The notes under the pieces were generated by a model. That model did not search any database. It was not told where the DNA came from and saw only the letters and a list, made by a program, of their open reading frames with translations. Positions 46,488-54,771 of a stretch of DNA of 64,000 nucleotides are shown one piece after another. How positions within the stretch are numbered: position 1 is the first letter of the stretch; each line of letters starts with the position of its first letter. A program made the position numbers and the translations under genes. The DNA comes from Pycnococcus provasolii (Eukaryota > Chlorophyta > Pseudoscourfieldiophyceae > Pseudoscourfieldiales): positions 1-64,000 of the forward strand of contig CP150554.1 of NCBI GenBank assembly GCA_049487715.1, read 5' to 3'.

Positions 46488-47353
46488 CAAAGACTATACG
46501 ACAGCGCAAATCGAATGACAGCGCAGAATGAACGCAGGGCAGCGGGCCGCCTAAGCTTACCGGGTAGTCGTAGTACGACCAAACCAGCCCGAAAAAGTCG
46601 GAAAAAGGGGGCACAAGGACTTGCAAGGCGAAAGGTCCCGTGTGAATTGTGATCACATACCAAATGCGTTTCGTCTTCTTCCCATATCCCTCCCTTCCCT
46701 TCCCTAATGGAACTACGATAATAATTTCCCATCAATCGATCGATCAATCGATCAATCAATCGATCCATCGATGATCGGAGGTTCCTCCCCGTTCCGTTCC
46801 CCTTGACACCACTTGACTGTACCAGAAAGGGGAGTGGGCCTTTTTTGCATTTGGTGCCGCATTTGGTGCCGTATTCTTACCGTAGTCTGGTGTAGTCTCG
46901 GTCTTGCACAAGAATAGTACAGTAAGTATCGTATCGTAGCGCGTACTTTACCCTCCCGAATCTTCCTCAAAGCTCGCTGGCAGATATTTAGGGTGTAGGG
47001 TTATTCGGTTTGGCAGATATTTCCGTCTGAGTTTCCTCTCCCCCAAGGATCGCATCATCTCGTCGTACTGTCCTGTTATCCCCTAACCTTAATTCGACTT
47101 TTTCGCGCAACTTGCACGCTTTGAGCCCGACGGAGGGATGGATTCTTCCACGCTAAAATTACCTTTAGACTAAAGGTAAAGGCTAAAGTTTTAAAGGGAA
47201 AGGCCCATGGCCCACCTCCTGAAACTCCCGAGGAAGAAGTGCGTTGACCATGGTTTTGGTCGGAGGAGGAGGTCCATGGCGAATCGAATCGAATGTGTGC
47301 AGTAAAGTAGAACTACCAGATCCTATGTACATAAAACACTCTGTGTTTTACAA
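46488..47353. other. Spacer upstream of the LysM gene with simple repeats
   Basis: About 870 bp between the LysM gene start and the 3' end of the SPB4-type helicase. 46728-46775 is a GATC/AATC-rich 4-bp periodic run (ATCGATCGATCAATCGATCA). A 13-bp direct repeat GCATTTGGTGCCG occurs at 46847-46859 and again overlapping at 46859-46871. TTTAGGGTGTAGGGTTATT lies at 46987-47005, a degenerate telomere-like motif. No gene or RNA is supported. Confidence 0.55.
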
Positions 47354-49552
47354 TTACATGAAGGCATTCTTCTTACCCTTCTGCTTCGCGCGCTTCGAAG
47401 CTTTCCACTCGCGGTAGTCATCCTCGAGATCCTCCAAGTCGCGCTGAAGTTCACGCTTGTACCGCTTTGCGCCCGTCTCGCGCGTGAGCGCAGGCGGCTC
47501 CTCCTTCGACGGCACAGCACCACCCTTGCCACCCGCAACGGCGCGCGAGAACGCACTCGCCGTCGCCGGCGAAGATGCAGCATCGTGCTTTAACCTCTCT
47601 TTCTCGTGCATTGTCGCCAGGCGAGCCTTCTCCTTCGCCTCGTCACGGTACGCGATTGCGGCAACGTCCGACGCGGGTGCCTGCACGAGGCCAGGCAGCG
47701 CCGCATCACCTTCTTCCGATGCCGACGACGCGACGCGCCACCACTTCGCCCACTTCACCGCAAGGCTCACCTCGGGCATCGCGGGAGCCCTCAGAATCCC
47801 AAACGACGTCGCGAGGCCGCCAACGTCAAGATCCTTCCACCGTAGCACGAATTGAAGAGCGTGTTCCTTGTAGCCCTTGATCTGAGACACGAACGCCTCC
47901 ACGCCAAGTTCCATGAGCGAGCGATCTGTGGCGCTAAGCTGCCGCAGCGTACCGAGAACTTGGGGTGCATCCCGCACATCGGCAGAGCGCCACGCTGTCG
48001 CCGCCTTCTCGGCGTACGCGATGGGAGGTGGAGACTCTGGTGGTTTTCCGGCGAGCTCCTTGCCAGCTCGCCGCCTCGCATCCGCCGCACGCAATGTGCT
48101 GAAAGCGTGGAATCGCTCCCAGCCCGCGGCGAGTGCCGTGGTATCTGCCACCGCGATGTCGTTGCCTCCGTCTGATGGCAACGTGCGGTAGCTCAATCCT
48201 GATCCACCCGCGGGTGCTGGTGGCGTCACGCCACGAGCCATGATCACATCCAGGAATCCCCGGCTCACCTCGTGCGGAGCGAGCATGGCAAGCGCCGTTC
48301 CCGGCCGTCCCATGCGCCCACACCGACCGCAGCGGTGCACGAAGGTGTCGACGTCCTTCGGCGCATCGAGCTGCACGACGCGGTCTACGCCACCTTGGAA
48401 GTCAAGGCCGCGCGCAGCCACGTCCGTGCAGAGGAGCACCGCGCCGCTTGGCGCCGCCTCGAATTCGGCGAGAGCGCGCTGGCGTTGGCTCTGCGGCATT
48501 TTGCCGTGCATCCACCGGAAGGTGGTGTTCGCGGGGAAGAGTCGTGAGGCGGCGGCGCCAGCAGCACCTCCTCGTGCCGCCTTGATCGCCGCGGCGTAGT
48601 ATCGCACTGACGCGCAAGTCAGCACATAGATGAGCACCTTCTCGTTGGCGTGTGCCCTGATATAGCTGCAAAGCAGGGGCCACTTCCCAACGTGCGGTAC
48701 CACTGCATACTGCATCGTCAGACTCTCCGGGATGGCGAGTTTACTGGACTCCGTATTAGCTGCTGCAGCGGCGGCTTTTGATCCAGAAGGTGTGCGCGCG
48801 AGCGCGACGCGCGTGGGATTGCGCATTCCGCTCCTCGCGAGCGCGGAGACCGCCTCCGTCTGCGTCGCGGAGAAGAGTCCTGTTCTTCTCTGTTTGTTGC
48901 ACACGGACAGGATGGCATCGACGTGTTTTTGGAATCCCAGGTCGAGGAGTCGATCCGCCTCGTCGAGAACAAGTAGTTCTAGTTTTCGCAGCACGTGTTT
49001 GTTGTTCGTTTGCGCGGCTCGCTGGACAGCGTCAGCGACGCGTCCCGGCGTTCCTATTAGTACGTTCGGCGGTTTGCGTGCCGCGAGTGCGGCGGCGTCC
49101 GCGTGTACAGGTTTTCCTCCAGTGAGCTGCGCCATGGATAGCTGCGCGGCGTCCAGGAGCGGTTTGATGACGGCAGCTGTTTGCGACGCGAGTTCACGCG
49201 TGGGGGAGAGGATGAGAACGGCGATGTTTGGTTCGTGACGCGTGTTGAGAGCGATTTCCACGGCTGGTACACAGAATGCGAGAGTTTTCCCCGACCCCGT
49301 TTCGGCTGAGACGCACACATCTTTGTGCGAGAGCAGGAGCGGGATGACGGCGGCTTGCACGGGCGTTGTGGAGGTGAAGGGCAGGTGCTGTAGCAAGACG
49401 GTGGATAAGACCTTTTGGTCACGACCTTTGGACGTGCGCAGGGAGGCGAACGAAGGCGTGCCCTGTGCCGTGCCCAAGGGGGAACAGGCGGGCGCACCAC
49501 CACCACCACCACCCTCACCACCACCACCACCACCACCAAGGCGGGCGGGCAT
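47354..49552 (-). CDS. SPB4: DEAD-box RNA helicase, SPB4/DDX55 type
   Basis: A 732-residue DEAD-box helicase with all core motifs: AETGSGKT (residues 83-90), PTRE (117-120), TPGR (168-171), DEAD (197-200), SAT (228-230) and HRCGRCGRMGR as motif VI, where Cys replaces the usual Thr/Ile positions. The C-terminal domain is of the DDX55/Spb4 kind: FVSQIKGYKEHALQFVLRWK, LATSFGILRAPAMPEV, and IAYRDEAKEKAR. Spb4 acts in the nucleolus in 60S ribosomal subunit maturation. The N-terminus is Gly-rich, encoded by (ACC)n on the plus strand at 49495-49540, and the C-terminus is Lys-rich (SKRAKQKGKKNAFM), typical of nucleolar helicases. The start ATG at 49552 lies just inside a telomere-like spacer. Confidence 0.92.
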   Translation of the reverse strand: MPARLGGGGGGGEGGGGGGAPACSPLGTAQGTPSFASLRTSKGRDQKVLSTVLLQHLPFTSTTPVQAAVIPLLLSHKDVCVSAETGSGKTLAFCVPAVEIALNTRHEPNIAVLILSPTRELASQTAAVIKPLLDAAQLSMAQLTGGKPVHADAAALAARKPPNVLIGTPGRVADAVQRAAQTNNKHVLRKLELLVLDEADRLLDLGFQKHVDAILSVCNKQRRTGLFSATQTEAVSALARSGMRNPTRVALARTPSGSKAAAAAANTESSKLAIPESLTMQYAVVPHVGKWPLLCSYIRAHANEKVLIYVLTCASVRYYAAAIKAARGGAAGAAASRLFPANTTFRWMHGKMPQSQRQRALAEFEAAPSGAVLLCTDVAARGLDFQGGVDRVVQLDAPKDVDTFVHRCGRCGRMGRPGTALAMLAPHEVSRGFLDVIMARGVTPPAPAGGSGLSYRTLPSDGGNDIAVADTTALAAGWERFHAFSTLRAADARRRAGKELAGKPPESPPPIAYAEKAATAWRSADVRDAPQVLGTLRQLSATDRSLMELGVEAFVSQIKGYKEHALQFVLRWKDLDVGGLATSFGILRAPAMPEVSLAVKWAKWWRVASSASEEGDAALPGLVQAPASDVAAIAYRDEAKEKARLATMHEKERLKHDAASSPATASAFSRAVAGGKGGAVPSKEEPPALTRETGAKRYKRELQRDLEDLEDDYREWKASKRAKQKGKKNAFM

Positions 49553-49860
49553 GAAGATGGGCGTTGGAATGGCGGCGTGGGTGAATTCAGGGCGGCGCGG
49601 AATGGTAACCCTAAACCCGAACCCGAACCCGAACCCGAAGACCTATTCGGAACCGGATGAATTCGGAGTGTTTGGGGAGATGGGATGCATGTGCCCAGTT
49701 TGAGAAAAATATATATTTATATATATATATTCTACACAATTTATAAATACGACGAAGGTTGGGTTAGGATATACGCGAGCCGTTGTTTCTTGCCTGCAGG
49801 CACAGAAACAGAAAACCCAGGCGTTGTTGTTCCATAATGCTCATTGTTGTTGACTCCTCC
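49553..49860. promoter_or_regulatory. Promoter spacer of the SPB4 gene with (GGGTTC)n
   Basis: The spacer lies between the SPB4 start and the 3' end of the histidine kinase-cyclase gene, both on the minus strand. 49606-49640 reads TAACCCTAAACCCGAACCCG and continues as four CGAACC units, i.e. one TTAGGG unit followed by (GGGTTC)n, a one-base telomere variant. 49710-49735 is an AT run (ATATATATTTATATATATAT). A promoter role is inferred. Confidence 0.6.
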
Positions 49861-52800
49861 TCATGATGGTTCTCGTGGTGAAAGCAGCGTCGTGCGAATG
49901 GCGCCGTCGAATCCTTTGTATTCCGACGTCAAGGATTCTTGAACCCAGGCCGGGTCGTCCAAAGCCGCCGCGTCGTCACCACTCTGCTGCAGCACGTCCA
50001 TCACCTGCGAGCTCGCGTGCAAACAACCAGGCTTGCACGCCGCCTCGAGACGCGCACAAAAATTTACGTCAGATCCAAAGAGATCGAACTGCGCGCTCGT
50101 TTGACCAATGATACACGATTCGCAGCTTCCGAAATGCACACCAACGCGTACTTGACTTCCATACTGCAAAATAATGCGTTTACCAAAGTCGAGCGCGTCG
50201 GCGACTCGGCTTGTGCCGTCTCGATTTGTCCGTCTTGACGCCTTGTCGCGATGGTAGTCCTCGAAAACTCCCACGGTGGCCAAGTACCCGTCTCCGATCG
50301 TCCGAATTTTCTCAACCCTGCATTGTTTTGCGATCTGGTCAACCCCGGAGAAATAGGCTTGCATGTGCTTCACGAACTCACGGGAGCCATCCTCTACACT
50401 CGAGTGCTGAGATTTCATCTCCTCAGACAGGCGCGTTGACCCAACCTTGTCCACAAAGATGATCGCCACCGCGTCGTGGTGGAGCGGTATCATCGACTTT
50501 CCGAAGTCGCTGCGATCGTCCAGCAGAGACAGCGTCTCTATGAGCTCGATCGGAATGCTACTCCTCAAAAGGTCAAGCAGGCGATTCGTGACGCGTGCGG
50601 TAACACGGCGTGCGGCTTCCAGCGACGTCTTCGAGACATCATCGATTGACCGTCGCCTGCCGCGCTTCTCATCCTGCGTGCTTGTTCCTTCTTTTGCTTG
50701 GGGAGAACCGTCGAAGTCTTCGTTTAAGCCACCTTCAGACCGCAGTTTCGAAAGAAAATTTTCATCCCCTTTGATTCCAAGCAGTTCTTCAATGCAAGAC
50801 CGAACGTCATCCGCTGCACGCATTCCGGGGACATCCTTGTACGCGGCACATGCCCGAACAAGCTCATGCAGGTGGAGGCTTATGCCCCACCCTCGCAACT
50901 TGTGAATGTCATGTTTCATCGTCTCTTCTTCGCACATCTGCATGGCATGCACAAGGCTACGATGCCGACGAATCAAGCTTTTCGCCACAGTCTCGTCATG
51001 TAGCGTGGAACTTACGTCGTCGATGTCCCTGCTGCTTAGTGGTGTGGATGGCGGTGTCGCCGCCGCCGCCGCCGCCGTCTCACTTTGCCCAGATTGAGTC
51101 ATCTTTCTATGCAAGCGCCTGCTCGAACTCTCGTTTGATGTTGGGGCCTGCAGCGCGAGTGCCAAGTCGTCAACCATAAACAAATTGCCTTTGGTGTACA
51201 GATCCGAGGCGCTCAGACCCGATTTCTCAGCGATGTTTTCACTAGTCTTGTCGCCAATCGAGGCGGTGACAATCTTCGTTATCGATGGCAGCCGCTCCCA
51301 CTCGCGTGCTGAATTGACCATCTGCATGCCATTCATCTGTGGCAAATGAAAGTCTGTGATGAGCGCGTCGAAGCTCAGGGAATTCATGCGCAGCAGGCCC
51401 TCCTTTCCATTCATAGCGCAGTGCGCCTCAGCCTCCGGCAGCCTTGCCTCCAACCTCTTGCGAAGAACATTCATCTGCTCCGAGTCATCTTCTACAATCA
51501 AAATCCGCAATTTTGCAAGTGCATCCTCATTCATAAGCTGATCGTGCGCAATCTTGGCAATCGTTGGCATACCCACACCCTTATCGTACACATGAAATGC
51601 GTCATTGTCGTTGTTGTCCTCAACGATGTTGTGCGTGACCAGAATTGCAACGCGCGGAATGCAGCCCTCATTTTTAGCCAAGCGTAGCATCGTCGTGCCA
51701 TCCATGATAGGCATTACCATGTCGCTCAGCACGAGGTCGAAGAAGCGCTCTCTCATGCACTCAAGTCCTTCCAACCCATTCACAGCGACTTCGATCATTG
51801 CGCGCGGAAACAGTTTTTTCATGCATCTATTCATCACCAGACGCTGCGGCTTGTCATCCTCCACCAGCAGGATGCGCAAATGTGCATTCTCCTCGTACGA
51901 TGACGGCGGCGCCTTCGTCGTAGAGGAGGAAGCTGACGACTCATTATCGTCGCGATGGTGCTTCACCTGCCTTTCTGAAGAAAGTTGCTCCGAAAGATTG
52001 AAAGAAAGGTCTTTCAATTTGATGGAAAAGCCAAGTGTGACGCCTTCGCCTGTCTGATTGCCTTTGCACCAAACTTTGCCACTTTCCGCCTCGGCGAATG
52101 CCTTGACATTAGCCAGCCCAAGCCCCAGTCCTTCCATGGCTGTCGTAGCCGAGTTGCCTCTATTGCCTCTATGCCAGATCTCGCCGCGGCTGTGAACAGG
52201 AATGCCTTTGCCCGTGTCGCATACTTCGATAATCAGCATGCCACCGCCCTCCTCGAGATGATTCACGGATGGCATCAGCACGATGGCGCCATCCGACGGC
52301 GTGAACTTGGACGAGTTCGATAGCAGATTGGCCACCGCACGGTCGAGCATTTCCATCGGCACGCACGACGTTACAGACTCGTCGATTTTGTTATCGAGAG
52401 TAAAACTTTGACCCAATCTTTCGAACATCGGCATGTACATGTCGGTTAGTTTTGTCAGGTGCGCGGACAAATTGATGAGGCCGTACGCCTTTGGCGCATC
52501 TTCGTACTGATTGAGCGCGAGTATTTGGTGCTTCACCTGCCGCGCCAGGTTGGTAATGACGCGCATGTCCGGCTCCGCCTGTTCGCAGGCGTGCTCGAGG
52601 GTGCGAACAGGCGGCTTGAGGTCGTGCATGATGGTTTGGATAGTTGTCTTGAATCTGTGCCCCTCCTCCTGCGTTATGCGCTTCGCCAACTGACTCATGT
52701 TTTGCTGCCCCGCGAACAACTCTCGTTTGCCCAACTCCAGCTGGTACAGCATGGCGAGAAGACCCGACTTCAACATGAAGTTTGAGACGACGGAGAATGG

Positions 52801-53694
52801 CGGTGCTTTGAACCAGATGCTTACGACGGCGATGGCGATGGCAACAGCAGCTCCGTGTATGAGACTAGCGACTGCGTATTCGCCCCTGAGGATGTTGAAG
52901 TGCGCCGCATACAGCAAGACGTACAGCACGGTTATCTGCGAAGAGGCGAGTTCTTCCATGCCGTGCATGCTCGCAACGACGTGCAAGGGGATGAGGTGGA
53001 GCATGAAGCCGAACACGAGAACTTGGTAAGCTCTCATGCCCATGCGCTTCGTCGTCTCAGGTAGCAAGCCGCGACACGCAGCCGCTTGTGCGAATAGTAG
53101 TAAGCTGAAGGTGGCAACCATGGACGGCCCAAGAATACGCAGTGCCTCGACACATTCTCTCGACGCGTTCGCCGCGATGATGTCTCCCCCAAAGTTGGTG
53201 ATGCCTGGTAACATCTTCCTCCAAGTGGCGAACCAAAAGACGAGTGCGTGTACGGCAGCAAGTGTAGTCGGGCAAGCCCACCCCTGAATACCGTTCCTAT
53301 GTCGAAGCACATACTCGTCGCGCAAGTCCGAGTCAGCAAGAATGGCGCTTAGGCGAACTTTCGACTTGATTGCTTCGAGCCATCCCGAAGTTGCAGCAGG
53401 CTCGTCAACAACAACTTCAGCAACTTCAGCTTCAACTTGAACAGAAACATCGTCGGCGTCTCTGATCAAGGTGTCTTCTGAGGTGTTACGCGCGCGCTTG
53501 TTCGAGGAAGGCGACATGAGCCCAGTGGCACAGCAGGTATCCCGACTCATCATACTCTGCTGTGACGCCGCCGCCGACTCAGTCGAGCGACCTCCCAAGG
53601 ACCGTGCGGAATCATCCCTGGCGGCGTGGAAGTCACCACCACCCTCCTCCTCCTCCACCACCACAAGCTCCTTTTCCTCCTCCAGCTGAGACAT
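49861..53694 (-). CDS. Hybrid histidine kinase with two receivers, HPt-like domain and nucleotide cyclase
   Basis: A 1277-residue membrane signalling protein with layout TM - HK - ATPase - REC - REC - HPt-like - cyclase. Acidic/Ser-rich N-terminus to about 130, then five or six hydrophobic segments (about 140-320). The H-box-like site is IMHDLKPPVR (His about 357); the ATPase has LLSNSSKFTPSDG (N-box), EVCDTGKGIP (G1) and GLGLGLANVK (G2). Receiver 1 (about 606-730): VEDD, LVLSDMVMPIMDG (Asp about 658), YDKGVG. Receiver 2 (about 725-850): VEDD, LITDFHLPQMNG, LYTKGN. An HPt-like stretch IHKLRGWGISLHLHEL has His about 931. The class III cyclase (about 1075-1250) has AIIFVDKVGSTRL and IRTIGDGYLATVG with both metal-binding Asp. 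A phosphorelay controlling cAMP or cGMP is inferred. The frame opens from a GTG at 53712; ATG 53694 is used. Confidence 0.93.
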   Translation of the reverse strand: MSQLEEEKELVVVEEEEGGGDFHAARDDSARSLGGRSTESAAASQQSMMSRDTCCATGLMSPSSNKRARNTSEDTLIRDADDVSVQVEAEVAEVVVDEPAATSGWLEAIKSKVRLSAILADSDLRDEYVLRHRNGIQGWACPTTLAAVHALVFWFATWRKMLPGITNFGGDIIAANASRECVEALRILGPSMVATFSLLLFAQAAACRGLLPETTKRMGMRAYQVLVFGFMLHLIPLHVVASMHGMEELASSQITVLYVLLYAAHFNILRGEYAVASLIHGAAVAIAIAVVSIWFKAPPFSVVSNFMLKSGLLAMLYQLELGKRELFAGQQNMSQLAKRITQEEGHRFKTTIQTIMHDLKPPVRTLEHACEQAEPDMRVITNLARQVKHQILALNQYEDAPKAYGLINLSAHLTKLTDMYMPMFERLGQSFTLDNKIDESVTSCVPMEMLDRAVANLLSNSSKFTPSDGAIVLMPSVNHLEEGGGMLIIEVCDTGKGIPVHSRGEIWHRGNRGNSATTAMEGLGLGLANVKAFAEAESGKVWCKGNQTGEGVTLGFSIKLKDLSFNLSEQLSSERQVKHHRDDNESSASSSTTKAPPSSYEENAHLRILLVEDDKPQRLVMNRCMKKLFPRAMIEVAVNGLEGLECMRERFFDLVLSDMVMPIMDGTTMLRLAKNEGCIPRVAILVTHNIVEDNNDNDAFHVYDKGVGMPTIAKIAHDQLMNEDALAKLRILIVEDDSEQMNVLRKRLEARLPEAEAHCAMNGKEGLLRMNSLSFDALITDFHLPQMNGMQMVNSAREWERLPSITKIVTASIGDKTSENIAEKSGLSASDLYTKGNLFMVDDLALALQAPTSNESSSRRLHRKMTQSGQSETAAAAAATPPSTPLSSRDIDDVSSTLHDETVAKSLIRRHRSLVHAMQMCEEETMKHDIHKLRGWGISLHLHELVRACAAYKDVPGMRAADDVRSCIEELLGIKGDENFLSKLRSEGGLNEDFDGSPQAKEGTSTQDEKRGRRRSIDDVSKTSLEAARRVTARVTNRLLDLLRSSIPIELIETLSLLDDRSDFGKSMIPLHHDAVAIIFVDKVGSTRLSEEMKSQHSSVEDGSREFVKHMQAYFSGVDQIAKQCRVEKIRTIGDGYLATVGVFEDYHRDKASRRTNRDGTSRVADALDFGKRIILQYGSQVRVGVHFGSCESCIIGQTSAQFDLFGSDVNFCARLEAACKPGCLHASSQVMDVLQQSGDDAAALDDPAWVQESLTSEYKGFDGAIRTTLLSPREPS

Positions 53695-53762
53695 TCCTCC
53701 AACAACAACCACTGCAAGAGGTCTAGACCCCTTAAGTCTCCTCCTCTAACTAAGATTCGCCG

Positions 53763-53855
53763 TCACTCACTCACTCACTCACTCACTCACTCACTCACTC
53801 ACTCACTCACTCACTCACTCACTCACTCACTCACTCACTCACTCACTCACTCACT
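53763..53855. repeat. (TCAC)n microsatellite
   Basis: About 23 uninterrupted TCAC units (tetranucleotide, 93 bp) starting 69 bp upstream of the histidine kinase-cyclase ATG, so within its probable 5' UTR or promoter. Uninterrupted units imply length instability. Confidence 0.98.
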
Positions 53856-54596
53856 GATGGCGGCCACAGACCTGTTGCACTCACCTGAACTCCCAAACCA
53901 AACGAAACGAAACGAGCCGTAACGAAACCAAACGAGCCGTAACGAAACCAAACGAAACCAAACGAAACCGTTCCGAACAGAAAAGTGTAACGAATCCGAT
54001 ACAGGGAAAGTGAAACTGAACTGAACTGAACGGGAAAGGGGAAGGGAAGGGGTGCACCGGGTGGGTCGGCCTAAAGACAAATCCCCGGGGGGTGGGGAAT
54101 TACTTACTCCTCCTTCCTTCAGGAAACAGGATTCCTTCAAGCATCAAAGGGAGGGGAGGGTGCCTCCTTGTAACCCTCGGTCCTTGTGCACCAGGCGTGA
54201 CGTTACTGACGTACTACGTCACGCACGCAACCTTAGGCAACGCGTCGGGCAACGTGCACGTGCCCCTCCAAAGGCACACGTTGCCAGAAAGGGGGCAACG
54301 AAGCGGGCGTTGTCGAAAATCTCGTCAAATGTGATGTCACTCCTCCTCACATTCCTCCTCACATTCCTCCTCACTCTCCTCCTCACGCTTCCTCCTCGGG
54401 AACGCTCCTCCTCGCACCAGTCAAGGTCCCTTACCTTATTACCACGTGACGGTCGAATTCAATTCAGGGGGCGAATTCAGCCATTCAGGTGTCCCCCCCT
54501 TCCGGGGTTCGGAGAACGGAAAGGGGTTAGGGGACTCTGGTTAGGGGTTAAAGGGTTAGGGGTTAGGGCAGGTTTAGTTCGGGGTTAGGGCTAGTA

Positions 54597-54641
54597 GGGT
54601 TAGGGTTATTAGGGTTAGGGTTAGGGTTAGGGTTAGGGTTA
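54597..54641. repeat. Interstitial telomere tract, TTAGGG
   Basis: About seven TTAGGG units, one interrupted by an extra TTA (GGGTTATTAGGG), preceded from 54521 by degenerate GGGGTTA/GGTTTAG units. The G-rich strand is on the plus strand, the opposite orientation to the terminal array, and it lies about 130 bp upstream of the ABCD transporter ATG. Confidence 0.97.
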
Positions 54642-54771
54642 CGCCCCCCCCTCCCTCCTTTCCGGAACGGGTTATTTTTTAAAAAGGTAGCGTTATCCTC
54701 CCCCCTACCTTAGGGCGTAAGTTGCTCGATCAAAGGCGTTTGTGAGAAATCTGCCATAATATAAAAGTATA

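Larger units (their letters stand above)
53695..54771. promoter_or_regulatory. Divergent promoter spacer rich in tandem repeats and TTAGGG tracts
   Basis: A 1.08-kb spacer separates the histidine kinase-cyclase (minus) and ABCD transporter (plus). Beyond the TCAC run it holds an AACGAAACC/AACGAGCCGT repeat (about 53894-53970), a 12-bp ATTCCTCCTCAC-like tandem run (about 54337-54405), telomere-like G-rich sequence at 54521-54596 and canonical TTAGGG units at 54597-54641. ATAATATAAAAGTATAATG just before the ABCD ATG (54756-54774) is TATA-like. No coding sequence is supported. Confidence 0.65.

Noticed and set aside
46487-46768. Minus-strand ORF beginning with repeated Asp-Arg-Leu-Ile
   Set aside because: Produced by the GATC/AATC simple repeat; no family or conserved segment.
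49242-49703. Plus-strand ORF through the SPB4 N-terminus and the (GGGTTC)n tract
   Set aside because: Antisense to the helicase; its Pro-Asn repeat is translated telomere-like sequence.
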